NCBI GenBank assembly: GCA_041694155.1 | Contig: JASMTS010000012.1 | Span: 62,001-126,000 of the forward strand | Direction of reading: 5' to 3' | DNA from: JAAZVM01 sp041694155 | GTDB taxonomy: Bacteria > Patescibacteriota > Gracilibacteria > BD1-5 > UBA6164 | DNA: 64,000 nucleotides | Shown: positions 32,553-44,466 of the stretch, in pieces | Layout: each line of letters opens with the position of its first letter | Numbering within the stretch: position 1 is the first letter of the stretch | Notes under the pieces: generated by a model | The model's input: only the letters and a program-made list of their open reading frames with translations | Database searches by the model: none | What the model was told of the DNA's origin: nothing | Translations under genes and position numbers: made by a program

Positions 32553-34034
32553 TTATTTAGCTACCTCTATAACCCTCATTTCTCTTATAAGATTTACTTT
32601 TACTTCTCAAGGATAAGATAGTTTTTCTTGTATATTGTCTGCTATTTGTCTAGCTAACTTTTCTGCTTGTAAATCAGAAATAGTCATGGCATCTACAAAA
32701 ACTCTTACTTCTCTACCAGCAGATAAAGCATATGCTTTATTTACTCATGAAAAACTTGATACCAAAGCTTCCATTTCTTGTACTCTTTTTAGGTAATCTT
32801 CTATTACTTCTCTTCTAGCTCACGGCCTAACAGAACTAATAGCATCAGCTACTTGTACTATTGCAGCTTCAAGTGATATACTAAATTGATCTCAATGGTG
32901 ATTTTCTATCATGTCAATTACTTCTTCAGGTAATTTGTATTTTCTTGCAAGTATTCAACCTATTTCTGGATGAGTTCCTTCATATTCTTGGTCTAATGCT
33001 TTACCAATATCATGTAATAATCAACCAACTTTACACATCATAGGGTCAGCTCATAATTCTTTTGCTAATGCTTCAGCAATTAATGCAACCTCTTTGGAGT
33101 GTTTTATTATATTTTGTCCATAACTTGTTCTAAATCTAAGTTTTCATATAACAGGAATTATTTCATCTGGTATACTTGTTATATCTAATTCATCGACTAC
33201 TTTATTTCATAGTTCTTTTAGTAGTATATCTGCTTCTTCTTCTGTTTTTGCAACTACTTCTTCTATTCTAGCTGGCTGAATTCTACCATCTTCTATAAGT
33301 TTTTCTAATGATTTTTTTGCTATATATCTTCTATATAAATCAAATGCTGATATAAAAACAGTATCTGGAGTATCATCTATTATAAGTGCTACTCAAGCTG
33401 ACCTTTCAAATGTAGTAATATTTCTACCTTCTTTTCATATCAATTTACCTTTTATATCATCACTAGGTATAGGTATAACAGTTGTTGTAACTTCACTTGT
33501 TACATCTCCTGCATATTGTTGTATTGATTTAAGTATTATATCCCTTGCTATTTCTTTTTTGTTGTCTTCTGTTTTTTTCTTGTGTTTTATAATCAAGTTT
33601 TTTCAATCTTCTTCATATTTTTCTTCTATTTTTTTCAAAAATAAATCACGAGCTTCTTCTTCTGTCAATCTAGACAGTTCTGACAATTTTCCTTCAAGTT
33701 CAAATTTTTTGTCTTCTAATTTTTCTTTTTCTTCTCTAAGTTCATCTTCTTTTTGCATTAATTTTTCTTGTCTGTCTTCAAGGTTTTCCAGTTTTTTTTC
33801 TACTTTTTCTTCTTTTTCTAGTACTCTTTCTTCGGTTTTTTCAGCTTTTGAAAGTGTCTCTAAGCTTTCTTTTTTTGCATTTGTAATCATTTCAAATGCT
33901 TTTTCTTCTGAGTCTTTTATTATTTTTGAAGCTTTATCTAGAGCTTTGTTATTTTTTCTATTTTCCCAAAAAAAGAACAAAATAACTGATATTGCCATTC
34001 AAACAATAAAAGACATTATTAATTCTAATTGCAT
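32553..34034 (-). CDS. rny: Ribonuclease Y
   Basis: 493 aa, typical. Membrane-bound endoribonuclease that starts mRNA decay. N-terminal transmembrane helix (residues 1-22), then a long coiled coil (about 28-180), KH domain (GKLIGKEGRNITTFERSAGV near 200) and HD domain (GWLLHDIGKALDQE near 345, NHHGD near 390). The start at 34034 includes the whole membrane anchor MQLELIMSFIVGMAISVILF. It has its own terminator and a long upstream region. Confidence 0.96.
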
Positions 34035-34370
34035 TGTCTTTTATGTTAAACTATAAATACATAAAAATCTGTTCTTTAAAAAATATGTAAAATATTATTT
34101 ACATATAAAATATCAAAATATTTTTGAATATAATTGAAGTTTTTTGGATAATTAAAGAATTTTTAATTTTATTTTTTTCAAATTTTTATTTGCTATATAT
34201 TATATTAAATATATGAGCTATTATAGTTTACATATTTTTGAGATAATGCAATAAAAAAACTATTAGTTATTAAATATTATTGTTTTATTTATAAAAAATA
34301 TTATAATGAAAAGATATTTAATTTAATAAATTACTCTAAATAAGTTTTTTAAAAAATAATAAAATATATT
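34035..34370. promoter_or_regulatory. Divergent intergenic region between rny and the C39-like protease gene
   Basis: 336 bp without a gene. It contains an inverted repeat tatgtaaa (34084-34091) with tttacata (34098-34105), and a promoter-like TTGTTT-16-TATAAT at 34280-34307 facing the protease gene. Confidence 0.5.
34280..34307 (+). promoter_or_regulatory. Probable promoter of the C39-like protease gene
   Basis: TTGTTT (34280-34285), 16-bp spacer, consensus TATAAT (34302-34307). The ATG is 63 bp further on. Confidence 0.5.
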
Positions 34371-35204
34371 ATGTATAGTTTTTTTATAGTTTTTATATTA
34401 ATATTATCTTCATTATCTTTTTTCTATTTTTATAAAACAGAAAAAAGGTCTGATAGTAAATATTTTATTGAAAATGTTGATTATGACTGAATAAAATTGA
34501 AAAAAAATTTTATAAATACAGAATGACAAGATTTACCAGAAATTATAATTGAAGAAGAAAAAGAATTACCAAATTTTTGAGATGACTTAGAAAAGAATGA
34601 AATAAAAAATGATTCTAATGAAGAATTACCAAGTCAGATTAATTTAAAAGTCCCTTTTTTTCCACAAGCTCCTGATTTAGATTGGACATTACCATGGAAA
34701 GAAGCATGCGAAGAAGCTAGTTTGTCATTAGCTTATCATTTTGTTAATTGAGATAATTTATCAAAAGAAGATTTTAAAAATGATTTAACAGAAATGTTTG
34801 ATATGCAAGAAAAATTATTCTGAAAATATATAGATACTAATATAGAAGAGACATCTATTTTATTAAAAGAATATTATTGATATAATAATTTTGAAATAAT
34901 AAAAAATCCAACAATTAATCATTTAAAAAGAGAATTATCTAAATGACATCCTATAATAGCTCCTTTTGCTTGAAAAAAACTATGAAATAGCTATTATACA
35001 AATTGATGACCAAGATATCATATGTTAGTTATTATTTGATATAATGATGATGAAAAACTTTTTATAACAAATGATGTTTGAACATCAAGATGACAAAAAT
35101 TCCCTTATGAATATGATATAATAATGAACTCTATGCATGATTTAGTTCCAGAATGAGAATGAGATATTTTGGATTGAGAAAAAGTTGTTCTTGTAATTAA
35201 ATAA
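34371..35204 (+). CDS. Membrane-anchored C39-like (papain-fold) peptidase
   Basis: 277 aa. N-terminal hydrophobic anchor (residues 2-23), an acidic linker, then a peptidase C39_2-type domain. The catalytic Cys is in WKEACEEASLSLAYHF near residue 117, the His in GPRYHMLVIIGYND near 222, and the Asp/Asn in FITNDVGTSRG near 240. Such domains process or degrade peptides outside the membrane. Monocistronic. One of several exported cysteine hydrolases in the window. Confidence 0.85.
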
Positions 35205-35240
35205 AAAAACTATTACTTTTTAAAGTAATAGTTTTTTTAT
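35203..35240. terminator. Bidirectional terminator between the C39-like gene and fusA
   Basis: aaaaaaactattacttt pairs with aaagtaatagttttttt around two T. Both stops flank it. Confidence 0.9.
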
Positions 35241-35243
35241 TTA

Positions 35244-37391
35244 TTAATCTTCATCAGGTAATTTAAAACCTCTTTCTTCTCTTATTTTAGTAGCGACATT
35301 TGCTGGTACTTCATCATAATGATCAAATTCCATTGCATAAGTAGCTCTACCTTGAGAAGCTGATCTTAAATCAGTCATGTAACCAAACATTTCAGATAAT
35401 GGTACATAAGCAGTTATGATTTTTGCCATACCTCTGTCTCCCATTTCTTCAATTCTACCTCTTTTTGAGTTAAGTTGACCTATAACATCACCCATATATT
35501 CTTCAGGTGTATTTACTTCAACTTTCATTATTGGTTCCAATAAAGCAGCTTGAGCTTTTTGACAAGCTTCTTGGAAAGCTTTACTAGCAGCTAGTTTAAA
35601 TGATAATTCAGAAGAGTCCACATCATGGAAAGAACCAAATGTAAGAGTAGCTTTTATATCTACCATTTGGTAACCAGCTATATAACCTCTACCATAAGCT
35701 TCATTCAAACCTTTTTGAACACCAGGTATATATTCTTTTGGTATTACTCAACCTACTATTTTGTTTACAAATTTATTAGATGGTTTTTCTTTTAATTCAT
35801 TTTTTATATCTTCTTCATCCATTTCTTTGTATGGTTCAAATGTTATAACAACATGACCATATTGACCTCTACCTCAAGTTTGTTTAGAGTATTTATGTTC
35901 AACATCCTTTGCTACTCCTTTTATAGTTTCTCTATATGAAACTTGTGGAGCACCAACATTACATTCAACTTTGAATTCTCTTTTCATTCTATCAACAATG
36001 ATATCTAAGTGTAATTCACCCATACCTGATATAATTGTTTGAGCTGTTTCTTCATCTGTTCTAACTTGGAAAGAAGGGTCTTCTTCAGCTAATTTTGCTA
36101 ATGCCATACCCATTTTTTCTTGATCAGCTTTTGATTTAGGTTCTACAGAAACTGATATAACTGGTTGAGGGAATTCTATAGATTCTACTAAAAATTTGTC
36201 ATTTACATCACATAGTGTGTCTCATGTTTTAGTTTCTTTTAAACCTACAACAGCACCTATATTACCAGCTGTAATTTCAGGTATTTCAACTCTATCATTG
36301 GCATGCATTTGTAATAATCTACCAACTCTTTCTTTTTTACCAGAAACAGGGTTGAATATGTATGAACCAGATTTTAGAGTACCAGCATAAACTCTTGTAA
36401 ATGTAAGTTTACCTACAAATGGGTCAGTTGCTACTTTAAATGCTAATGCAGCTAATGATGAATCATTTGATACATTTATTTGTTTAAAGTTTTCTCCAGT
36501 TTCTATTTCTTTACAGTTTATTATACCTTCATTTACATCCATTGGTGATGGTAAAAAGTCTACAGCAGCATCTATAACCATTTGAACACCCACATTTTGA
36601 AGTGCTGAACCACAAACAACAGGGTATAAATCATTATTTATAACAGCTTTTCTTAAACCTTTTTTTAATTCTGCAAGACTTAACTCTCCAGCTTCAAAAT
36701 ATTTTTCCATTAATTCATCATCTTGAGAAGCAATTTTTTCAACCATTTCTTCTCTTAATTCATTACATCTATCTTGAATATCAGCTGGAATTTCTATTTC
36801 AGTAACATTTTCACCTGAAGTTCATTTGAAGTGATAAGCTTTCATTTCCATTAAATCAACAATACCTTCAAATGTTTCAGCAGCACCAATAGGATATTGA
36901 ATTGGTATTACTTTATCTCAAGCAAGTCTTTCTTTAATAGTTCAAACAGACATTTCAAAATCACCACCCATTTTATCCATTTTGTTAACGAATGCTATTC
37001 TAGGTACTTGGTATTTATCTGCTTGTTTCCAAACTGTTTCTGATTGAGGTTCTACTCATTGTGAACCATCAAAAACTGCTACTCAACCATCTAATACTCT
37101 TAGAGATCTTTCTACTTCTATAGTAAAGTCTACGTGACCTGGAGTATCAATGATATTTATTTGATGTTCTTTCCAGAAAGCAGTAGTAGCTGCTGAAGTA
37201 ATTGTAATACCTCTTTCTTTTTCTTGATCCATCCAGTCCATTGTACCTTCACCATCGTGAGTTTCACCTATTTTATGAATTCTACCAGTGTAGTATAGAA
37301 TTCTTTCAGTACAAGTAGTTTTACCAGCATCGATATGCGCAATAATACCGATATTTCTAATCTTGTCCAAAGGTGCTTGTTTATTACCCAT
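35244..37391 (-). CDS. fusA: Elongation factor G
   Basis: 715 aa. Translocation GTPase. Present: G1 AHIDAGKTTCTE near residue 18, switch RGITITSAA, DTPGHVDFT, NKMDKMGGD, the domain IV GGRGQYGHV segment near 505, and the C-terminal RGYIAGYQM. Glycines are nearly all GGN with only a few TGA (for example in VGGVIPKEY and GGRGQYG), unlike most neighbours. Its upstream region has a good promoter (37512-37539) and a GC-richer leader. Confidence 0.98.
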
Positions 37392-37511
37392 TGTTTAAAA
37401 TATTAAAATTTAAAAATAATCCTAAAAACGCAAATATAATCCATCTAAATAGCCATTTTTAAAATATTTTTAAAAATTTTTCTTAGATAGACGTTTTTTG
37501 GTTCGCGCGGA

Positions 37512-37539
37512 ATTTTACTGAATAGTTTTTTAAAGTCAA
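37512..37539 (-). promoter_or_regulatory. Probable fusA promoter
   Basis: On the minus strand: TTGACT (37534-37539), 16-bp spacer, TAAAAT (37512-37517). A TTGACA lies just upstream (37550-37555). The leader after it begins with a GC-rich CCGCGCGAACC. Confidence 0.5.
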
Positions 37540-37570
37540 ATTTTATTTTTGTCAACAAAATTCTTTTTTG

Positions 37571-37600
37571 CAATAAAAAAACGAAGTTATTAAACCTCGT
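37571..37600 (-). terminator. Terminator of the 221-aa minus-strand gene
   Basis: aacgaggt pairs with acttcgtt (one G-U pair) and is followed by seven T on the minus strand. The stop (37590-37592) overlaps the stem. Confidence 0.7.
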
Positions 37601-38255
37601 TTACTTCTATATTTTTTAATGAATTTATTACTTCTTGAATAATAAAATCTGATATATTTATAGCTTCATTTTTTGATATATTTATATTTATTTCTTTTAA
37701 AAAGAAAATAAATACTAGTGCTATATATTGTTTTATTATTTTATCATCATTTTTTAATAAATCTATTATTCTTTTTGTTTGTAAGTGAGAGTATTCTATT
37801 ATTAGTGAATCTATAATATCTTCTATCCAATAGTTTATTCTATTTTTTACTTGTTTTGGCAGATTCGAATCATTAAAATCAATTTGTTCTAGACTTTTGT
37901 ATTCAAAATTAATTTTTTCTTTATTTGTTAATTCTCTAATTTTATCCGAAGCTTGAGTATTTATTATAGACATTATTCAAATAATAAAATTTGATGTATA
38001 TCAATAATCCATAGTTTTAAATAGTCTTTCTAAAATTGTGTCATATTTTTTGTCTACAATAATAGACACCAATAAATTAGCCAATAAAAAATCATATTTT
38101 TTGGCTTTTTTTTCATCATTTTTAGTTCTTTTTATTCAAGCTTTTGCTTTTTTTGAACTCTCTTTGTATTTTTCAGATATTTCTTTTGATGCCTCAGCTG
38201 AATTTCATCATGATTCACTAGACTCAATATCTGCTCAAAATTCTTCTAAAGACAT
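37590..38255 (-). CDS. Hypothetical charged helical protein
   Basis: 221 aa, no signal peptide. Starts MSLEEFGADIESSESGGNSA; Lys/Glu-rich and helical, then a compact helical domain (about residues 95-221). The size and all-helical layout could suggest NusB-like RNA-binding proteins, but I see no diagnostic motif and leave it unassigned. It lies 52 bp downstream of prmC. Confidence 0.6.
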
Positions 38256-38307
38256 ATTTACTTTAAAAACTAATAATTAATATAATTGTAACATATTAAA
38301 ATAAATT

Positions 38308-39123
38308 TTAAAAATTTATTTTAATACATCTTTCTATTCATGAATTATCTTTGTAATATCTAAACTTTAGTTTTTTACTTTCTAGGTACTTCTTTGAATA
38401 ATCTTTTTGATCAAATCATATTTCAATAAATAGTACTATATTTCATATTTCAATACATTGATCTATAAGTTTTTCATATAGTTCAAATCATGTATTTTCT
38501 CATCAGTATAATGCTAAATCTGGTTCATTGTATATTGTTTGTATGCTCATGTTTTCAAAATCTTGATTTTTAATATATGGAAGATTAGCAGTTATTACTA
38601 TTTTGTTACCATTATCTTTATATTTTTCTAGTAGGTTTGATTTTATAGTTTCTAAATTTTTTATATTATGTTTTTTTATATTTATATTGCTTACTTCTAT
38701 AGCTTCTTTTGATATATCATATGCAAAAGCATTTTCTATTTTCTCTATTTCTGTATTTTTTAATATACTTATTGCTATACATGAACTACCTGTTCATATG
38801 TCTATATAATCAATTTTATTATTTTCGTTTATTTCTTTTATTGCTTCTGTTACCATTATTTCTGTATCATTTCTAGGAATCAACACTCTAGAATCTACAT
38901 AAAAATCAAGAGAATAAAATTCAGCTTTATTTATTATATATTCATATGGTATGTTATCTTCTAATTTTTGTTTTATTATTTCAATATCTTTTTGATTTAT
39001 ATTAATATCTTCACAAAAAAACAGCTGGTTTTTGTTTAAACCAGTTTGTTTTTTTAGTATTTCCAAAATTTGATAGTAGCTTAAGTATTTTGATAACTCT
39101 TTTATTATTTGTTGTTTTTTCAT
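38308..39123 (-). CDS. prmC: Peptide chain release factor N5-glutamine methyltransferase
   Basis: 271 aa. Methylates the Gln of the GGQ motif in release factors. An N-terminal helical domain (to about 75) is followed by RVLIPRNDTEIMVTEAI, the SAM-binding IDIGTGSSCIAISI near 110 and the substrate-site motif. That motif reads NLPYI (near 175) rather than the usual NPPYI. With UGA recoded, RF2 is not expected in this lineage, so RF1 would be the remaining target. Same strand as the permease and fmt genes just upstream. Confidence 0.9.
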
Positions 39124-39126
39124 CTT

Positions 39127-39888
39127 TTAATTTTCAAACTTTTTTCTAGAAAATATTAATACGGTAAAAAATAATATTATTGTAAAATAAAGTATAGAAT
39201 AAAAACTATTTAATATAAAATATGTGTTTGTAAAATTATAGAAACTTCATACTAAATCTTTTGTATTTAAAGCTTCAAAAGGAGGAAATAATATTTGAAT
39301 TAATTTTCCTATATTTATAAATAATTCATTTTTTGTTTTTATTAACATGTCCAAAACCAAACTATAGCTATGAGATGCTATGTATACCATCAAACTTGTT
39401 GCTATAACCATTATGTTTGACATGAAAGTAGACAAAAAGAATACTATGGCAAGTAATAGCTCTAATTTTAGAAATGTATTTATTATAGACCAAATTATAA
39501 GATTGGTTATTTCGATGTCTTTTATAAATAACACTGTTAAATATACTATTGATTGTATAAGTGTTATAAAAAATATTGTTATAGAAAAACCAAGTATTTT
39601 TCAAATAATAAAGTCTTTTCTTTTTATAGGTTTACTTAGTATCAAAAAAATAGTCTTTCATTCTATTTCTTTGAATAGTAATTGACTTCATACAAATAGT
39701 ACTCATAAAAGTCAAAAAATCTCTATCATAGCTAGACCAAAATCAGTTATTATTTTTGAATCTTCTCACAAACTAAGCTGAGCTAATATCAAAGAAAAAG
39801 AAATAAATATAAATCCAAAAAATACTATAATATATAAAAATCTATTTCTAACCACCTCTTTAAAGGTATTTATAGCTATATTTATCAT
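39127..39888 (-). CDS. ABC-2 type transporter permease
   Basis: 253 aa, six membrane helices. The N-terminal MINIAINTFKEVVRNRFLYI matches ABC-2 permeases, and the cytosolic loop KEIEGKTIFLILSKPIKRKDF is characteristic of the family of gliding/NosY-like permeases. The ATP-binding partner is not adjacent. Its ATG overlaps the end of fmt: the junction reads ATGATAA, where TGA is now fmt's last glycine. Confidence 0.8.
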
Positions 39889-40853
39889 TTATTTAAAAAA
39901 TTATATTTTAAAAAGTCTTTGTTTCAATTTATAAATGTATTTATATCCATTTCTTTTTTTCATTCAAGTTTTAGTTTTTTTATAATTACAATTCATTTCT
40001 TAGTTAATACTCATATTTTTTTATTTTTTTGTCATTCATCCTTATTTATTTCTATTATATCTCATATATTATGATTATTGTCTATAAAATCTTCTTGATA
40101 ATCTATATCTTCCAAGCTTAATTTTTTGTCTTTATAATATGAAAAAACTCATGGCCATATATTGTATGCTTTAAATTTATCAAAAATTTGTTTAGCAGAC
40201 TCTTTTTCCCATTTTATTAATCAGTCTTTTTTGTTTATTTTTGAACAGTAGCTAGCTTTTGACTCATCTTGTTTTTTTCATTTTATTTCATCTTTTGTGA
40301 TTGAAATAAGTGTTTTAATCAATAATTCTGGAGCTATTTTTTCAAATTTATTGAATATATCTTGAGTTTTGTCGTATTTTTCTATATATACTTCTTCTAT
40401 TTTTAATATATCTCATTCATCCATTCATTCACTCATATACATTATTGTCACTCATGTTTTTTTGTCTCATGATTTGATTGATTCTTGAATAGGGCTTGCT
40501 CATCTATATTTTGGAAGTATAGATCAATGTATATTTATACATCAAAATTTTGATGATTTTAGTACCTCAATTGGAACTATTTTTCAGTAAGCTACTACTA
40601 TTATAAAGTCTAAATTATAATTTTTTAGTTCATCAAAAAAATCATAATTTTTTGTTAGTGTTGTTGGTTGTAGTACTTTTATGTTTTTTTCTATAGCTAG
40701 TTTTTTAACTGGAGTTGCTATTATTTCTTTTTTTCTTCATACTGGCTTATCAGGTTGAGACACGATCAGTTTTACTTCAATATCTTTGTATTCAAGTATT
40801 TTATCTAATATATTTTTTGAAAATTCTCATGTTCAAAAGAATGCTATTTTCAT
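39882..40853 (-). CDS. fmt: Methionyl-tRNA formyltransferase
   Basis: 323 aa. Formylates initiator Met-tRNA with 10-formyl-THF. N-terminal MKIAFFGTGEFSKNIL, catalytic region CINIHGSILPKYRGASPIQ near residue 105 (Asn, His) and TGVTIMYMSEGMDEGDIL near 132 (Asp). The C-terminal domain is shorter and Lys-rich. Fits with the peptide deformylase in this window. Its end is Lys-Gly(TGA)-TAA overlapping the next ATG. Confidence 0.95.
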
Positions 40854-40857
40854 TGTT

Positions 40858-41550
40858 TTAAGGAGTTATTTTTATAAAAGACTGTATTCAATTTTTTTCA
40901 AAGTATATAAATACTTCTCATATAGTATTTCAAGAGTTTGTTAAGTTTTTATTTCAATTGATATTTTTTATTGTTACATTGTTTATATTGTCTCATCACT
41001 CATTATCACTTATCTTTGTTATTATTATCTCATCTTCTTCTTTGTCTATTTGTTTAACTTTTATGTTGTTTAGTATTTTATTTGTAGTTCATGATAATGT
41101 TCAATATATACTATAATCATATCAGTTTTCTAGATCAAAATCATAATCTGTTGAATTTACTTTTTTTGCAATACTAATTTTATGTTCTTTATAAACATTC
41201 GCATACCAATTGTTTCATGTACTTCATTTTATTGATATTTTTATTTCATTTGAATTATTTATATTGTCTATTTCTTGCTTTATTTCCTCTCATGCAATAT
41301 TTTCATAAATAATATATCATGAATTTGTTAGGTTTTTATCAAATATTACTTCATAATCAAATATTTCTTTGTTTTCTATTTTTTTATCTAATGATTCAAT
41401 ATTATTCAAAATATCTGAAGTTTTTAATTTTATAGTATTCTCTTCTAAAAAATTTAAAAATCAATTCAGAGTTACTATTGATACTATTGATATTATTGTA
41501 ATAGATACTAATATTTCTATTAATGTGAATGCTATTATTTTGTTTTTCAT
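40858..41550 (-). CDS. Type IV prepilin/pseudopilin
   Basis: 230 aa. The class III leader is clear: a short basic leader MKNKIIA, then FTLIEILVSITIISIVSIVT, with cleavage expected between Ala7 and Phe8 and the conserved Glu5 of the mature protein present. The extracellular domain is Asn-, Ile- and Trp-rich without cysteine pairs. It would be processed by PilD and assembled by the PilB system. Its ATG overlaps the end of the glycosyltransferase gene in an ATGA junction. Confidence 0.88.
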
Positions 41551-42599
41551 TTTTTTAAAATTAGAGTTTCCATTATTTTGTTTATAAATATAACAACAAA
41601 TACTATTATTATAAATACTATTATTTTTCATGTTTTTTCCAAAAATAATGCTGTAAGTCAAAACATAAATGATAAACTATAAACAGAAAATAATACTTGT
41701 TTTTTTGTTAGTCAAATATCCAAAAGTCTATGGTGTAAATGAGTAAAGTCTCATGATAAAGGATTTTTTTTATTTAATAGTCTTCTTATAATTACATATA
41801 CTGCATCTACACTGTATATACCAAATACTACCAGTACTGTTGCTATTTTTCATCATGCTATTATTGCTAAAGTAGCTAACATGAATCCCAAAAACATAGT
41901 TCAGCTATCTCACATTAATATTTTTTGTTTGAAGTCAAACCACCAAAAAGGTAGTATTATAGCTATTAATATAAGTGTTAGTTTCATAATAAATATTGCA
42001 TTTTGTATTCATCATGCATAATTATCCTCTCTAAATAATATTACTCAAAGCAAGAATAATATCAAAAAAGATATAAATGACAATCAAGAAGTATTTCATT
42101 GTATTCAATCAGACCAATTAAGAGCATTAAATATAAAAACATACCAAATAATTGTGAATAAAAGAGGTATTATATATATGGTGTAATCTAGTATTTGTAT
42201 AAAATATGTCTCTAAATTTACTATTCATCAAAATATATTACTTACATATCATATTTTTATTGAAGTAATTCATATTACGGCTCATATAATTATTTGAAAT
42301 ATAAGTCTTACTTTGGCACTAACATTTAGCATATCATCTATAAAACTAATAGATGTTATAAAAAATCAAAAAATCCATATCAGTCACAATTTGTAGTCAT
42401 AATCTACAAAAATATAACTGATAATAAAAAAACATATAAAAAATACTACTCACATACTATAAGGTATTGGAGATCTTTTCAATTTGTATTTTTTTGGATT
42501 GTCAAGTATAGAGTATTTGTAAAATAATTTTTTTAATACAATTATTGTTAACAATGACAATAAAAATCAAGAAATGAATATAATGAAGTATTCTATCAT
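41535..42599 (-). CDS. Polyprenyl-phosphate sugar-1-phosphate transferase, WecA/TagO/MraY family
   Basis: 354 aa, about ten helices. Transfers a sugar-1-phosphate from UDP-sugar to a lipid carrier for envelope glycan synthesis. Visible: SFIDDMLNVSAKVRL near residue 100, the FNALNGSDGIQG catalytic motif near 165, MGDSGTMFLGF near 232 and the HLHHRLL motif near 290, typical of WecA/TagO rather than MraY. Under the standard code it would end at a TGA overlapping the next ATG; here it reads four codons further to TAA. Confidence 0.88.
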
Positions 42600-43312
42600 T
42601 TTGTAATATATTTTTTAAGTAATTTTGTGTAAAATACAAGAACTGTACTTGTTAGTATAAAATATCATAATGCTACACCATCTATGTTTCAAGCAAGATA
42701 ACTAAGGTATAATCATATTCATGATCATGTAACTATTCACATAACTCAAAATAAATTAAGCCAATATCTAAGAGTGTCATTTGTACTTACTAATCAAGTT
42801 GTTACAAGAGAAAAACCAAGTCACATTATTATTGCATAAAATTCTGCACTAAAATTTATAGTAGCAAATCAAAGATTTATATCTTTATTTGAAAAACTAA
42901 TAAAAAACACTAATAGTAATATATTTATTATTCATAAGCTTGCTGCATTTATTAGTTTTATATCTTTATTAAAGTTATAAAATGTAAATGCTTTAAATGC
43001 TGATAATAAATAAGCTACTTGCCATATAATATATTGAGATTGGTTTAGGGCAATCAATCAATACAAAGATATCAAGGTAAATATAGCAGTTGCTGTTACA
43101 TGATATATGGCTCATACTTTATTATTGTTTTTTGTATAGTTTGCCTGCATCACCATTATGAATAAATTTCATAAAAAGTTGGCAAAAAATAGTATTATTA
43201 TTTCTAATAGATTACCTTTTCATGTTATATAAACTATAATAAGAGCAATCGATAACAATAAATATATCCACCAATTATCTTTTGAAAACTTTTTTAGTTC
43301 TTTTAATAGCAT
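42593..43312 (-). CDS. Integral membrane protein, unknown
   Basis: 239 aa with about eight short hydrophobic helices and a basic N-terminal segment (MLLKELKKFSKDN). Small loops and many Trp and Asn residues resemble nicotinamide-mononucleotide or queuosine-type small-molecule transporters, but no signature is certain. It ends Lys-Gly(TGA)-TAG in an ATGATAG overlap with the next gene. Confidence 0.6.
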
Positions 43313-43371
43313 TTTTTATAAGTTAAGTAATATACTTTTATAATATATTTTTAACTTATTTTTTAGCAAGA

Positions 43372-43399
43372 AAAAAGAAGCAAAAACTTTGCTTCTTTT
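43372..43399 (-). terminator. Terminator of pheS
   Basis: aaaagaagcaaa pairs with tttgcttctttt on both strands; T-rich on the minus strand after the pheS stop, which overlaps it. Confidence 0.85.
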
Positions 43400-44466
43400 T
43401 AAAATTGTTCGTTTAGTTTTAGTTTTGATTGATAAAACATTCTACTAGAGCTAACTCAAAATCTTTGAGCAGCTATTCTGTCTATTCACATACCAAATGC
43501 AAAACCAGAATATTTTTCAGGGTCTATTCATGCTCAACTCAATACTTTTGGATGAACCATTCATGCTCATAATAGTTCTACCCATCATGTACCTGAACAC
43601 ATACTACAATTTTTTCAATTTTTTTCTCCACTACCATTACATATTTGACAACTAACATCTATTTCTGCACTAGGTTCAGTAAATGGAAATATACTTGGTC
43701 TAAATCTAAGTTCAGTTTTTTCTCAAAGTAATTTTTTCATAGTTGTATCTAGAGTTCATTTTAGATCACCAAATGTAACTCATTCTCATACTACTAATCA
43801 TTCTAATTGATAAAAATTACATGTATGACGAGCATCTTCTTGTTCATATCTAAATACTCTACCAGGAACCACCACTTTTATAGGTAGTTCTCATTTTAAC
43901 ATTGTTCTTATTTGAACAGGAGATGTATGAGTTCTAAGTAATAGTTTTTCTCATGCCTCCTTAGAATTATTTATCTCATCATTTATCCAAAAAGTGTCCC
44001 ATACGTCTCTAGCTGGATGATTATCAGGTATGTTTAGCATATCAAAGTTTAATTTTTCATTTTCTACCTGAGGACCATCTTCTATTTTGAATCACATAGA
44101 TATAAATATATCTTCTAGTATTTTTGAAGTAATACTTATAGGGTGCATGTGTCATGTGTTTTTTGATTCAAAACTAGCTGTTACATCTATTTGTTCATCT
44201 TCTTCTAGTTTTTTAAATTTCTCTTCTTCTATTTGGCCATGCTTTTTTTCTAATTCTTCATTTATAAAGTTTTTTAGTTTATTTGCTTCTGGTCAAATGA
44301 CTTTTTTTTCTTCAGGACTTAGGTCTTTTATTCATTTTAATATTTCTTGTAGTTTTCATTTTTTTCATAAAAATTCTTTTTTTGTTTCTTCTACCTCTTC
44401 AAATGACTTAATTTCTTCTAATTTTTCTTTAAATATTTCTCTTAAACTATTTAATTTGTTTTGCAT
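43399..44466 (-). CDS. pheS: Phenylalanyl-tRNA synthetase alpha subunit
   Basis: 355 aa. Class II synthetase catalytic subunit. N-terminal coiled coil (residues 1-85), motif 1 and HPISITSKILEDIF near 107, motif 2 RTHTSPVQIRTML near 180 and VVVPGRVFRYEQEDARHT, motif 3 FAFGMGIDRIAAQRF near the end. A small insert with cysteines CQIC and CSMC before GTGWVELLGAGMVHP looks zinc-binding, as in several bacterial PheS. pheT is not adjacent in the window. Confidence 0.96.

Noticed and set aside
33559..34056. 165-aa Ser/Phe-rich plus-strand ORF opposite rny
   Set aside because: Antisense shadow of the Lys/Glu-rich coiled coil of RNase Y.
38256..38330. AT palindrome after prmC as a strong terminator
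   Set aside because: The arms are only A and T and overlap the prmC end; too weak to call on its own.
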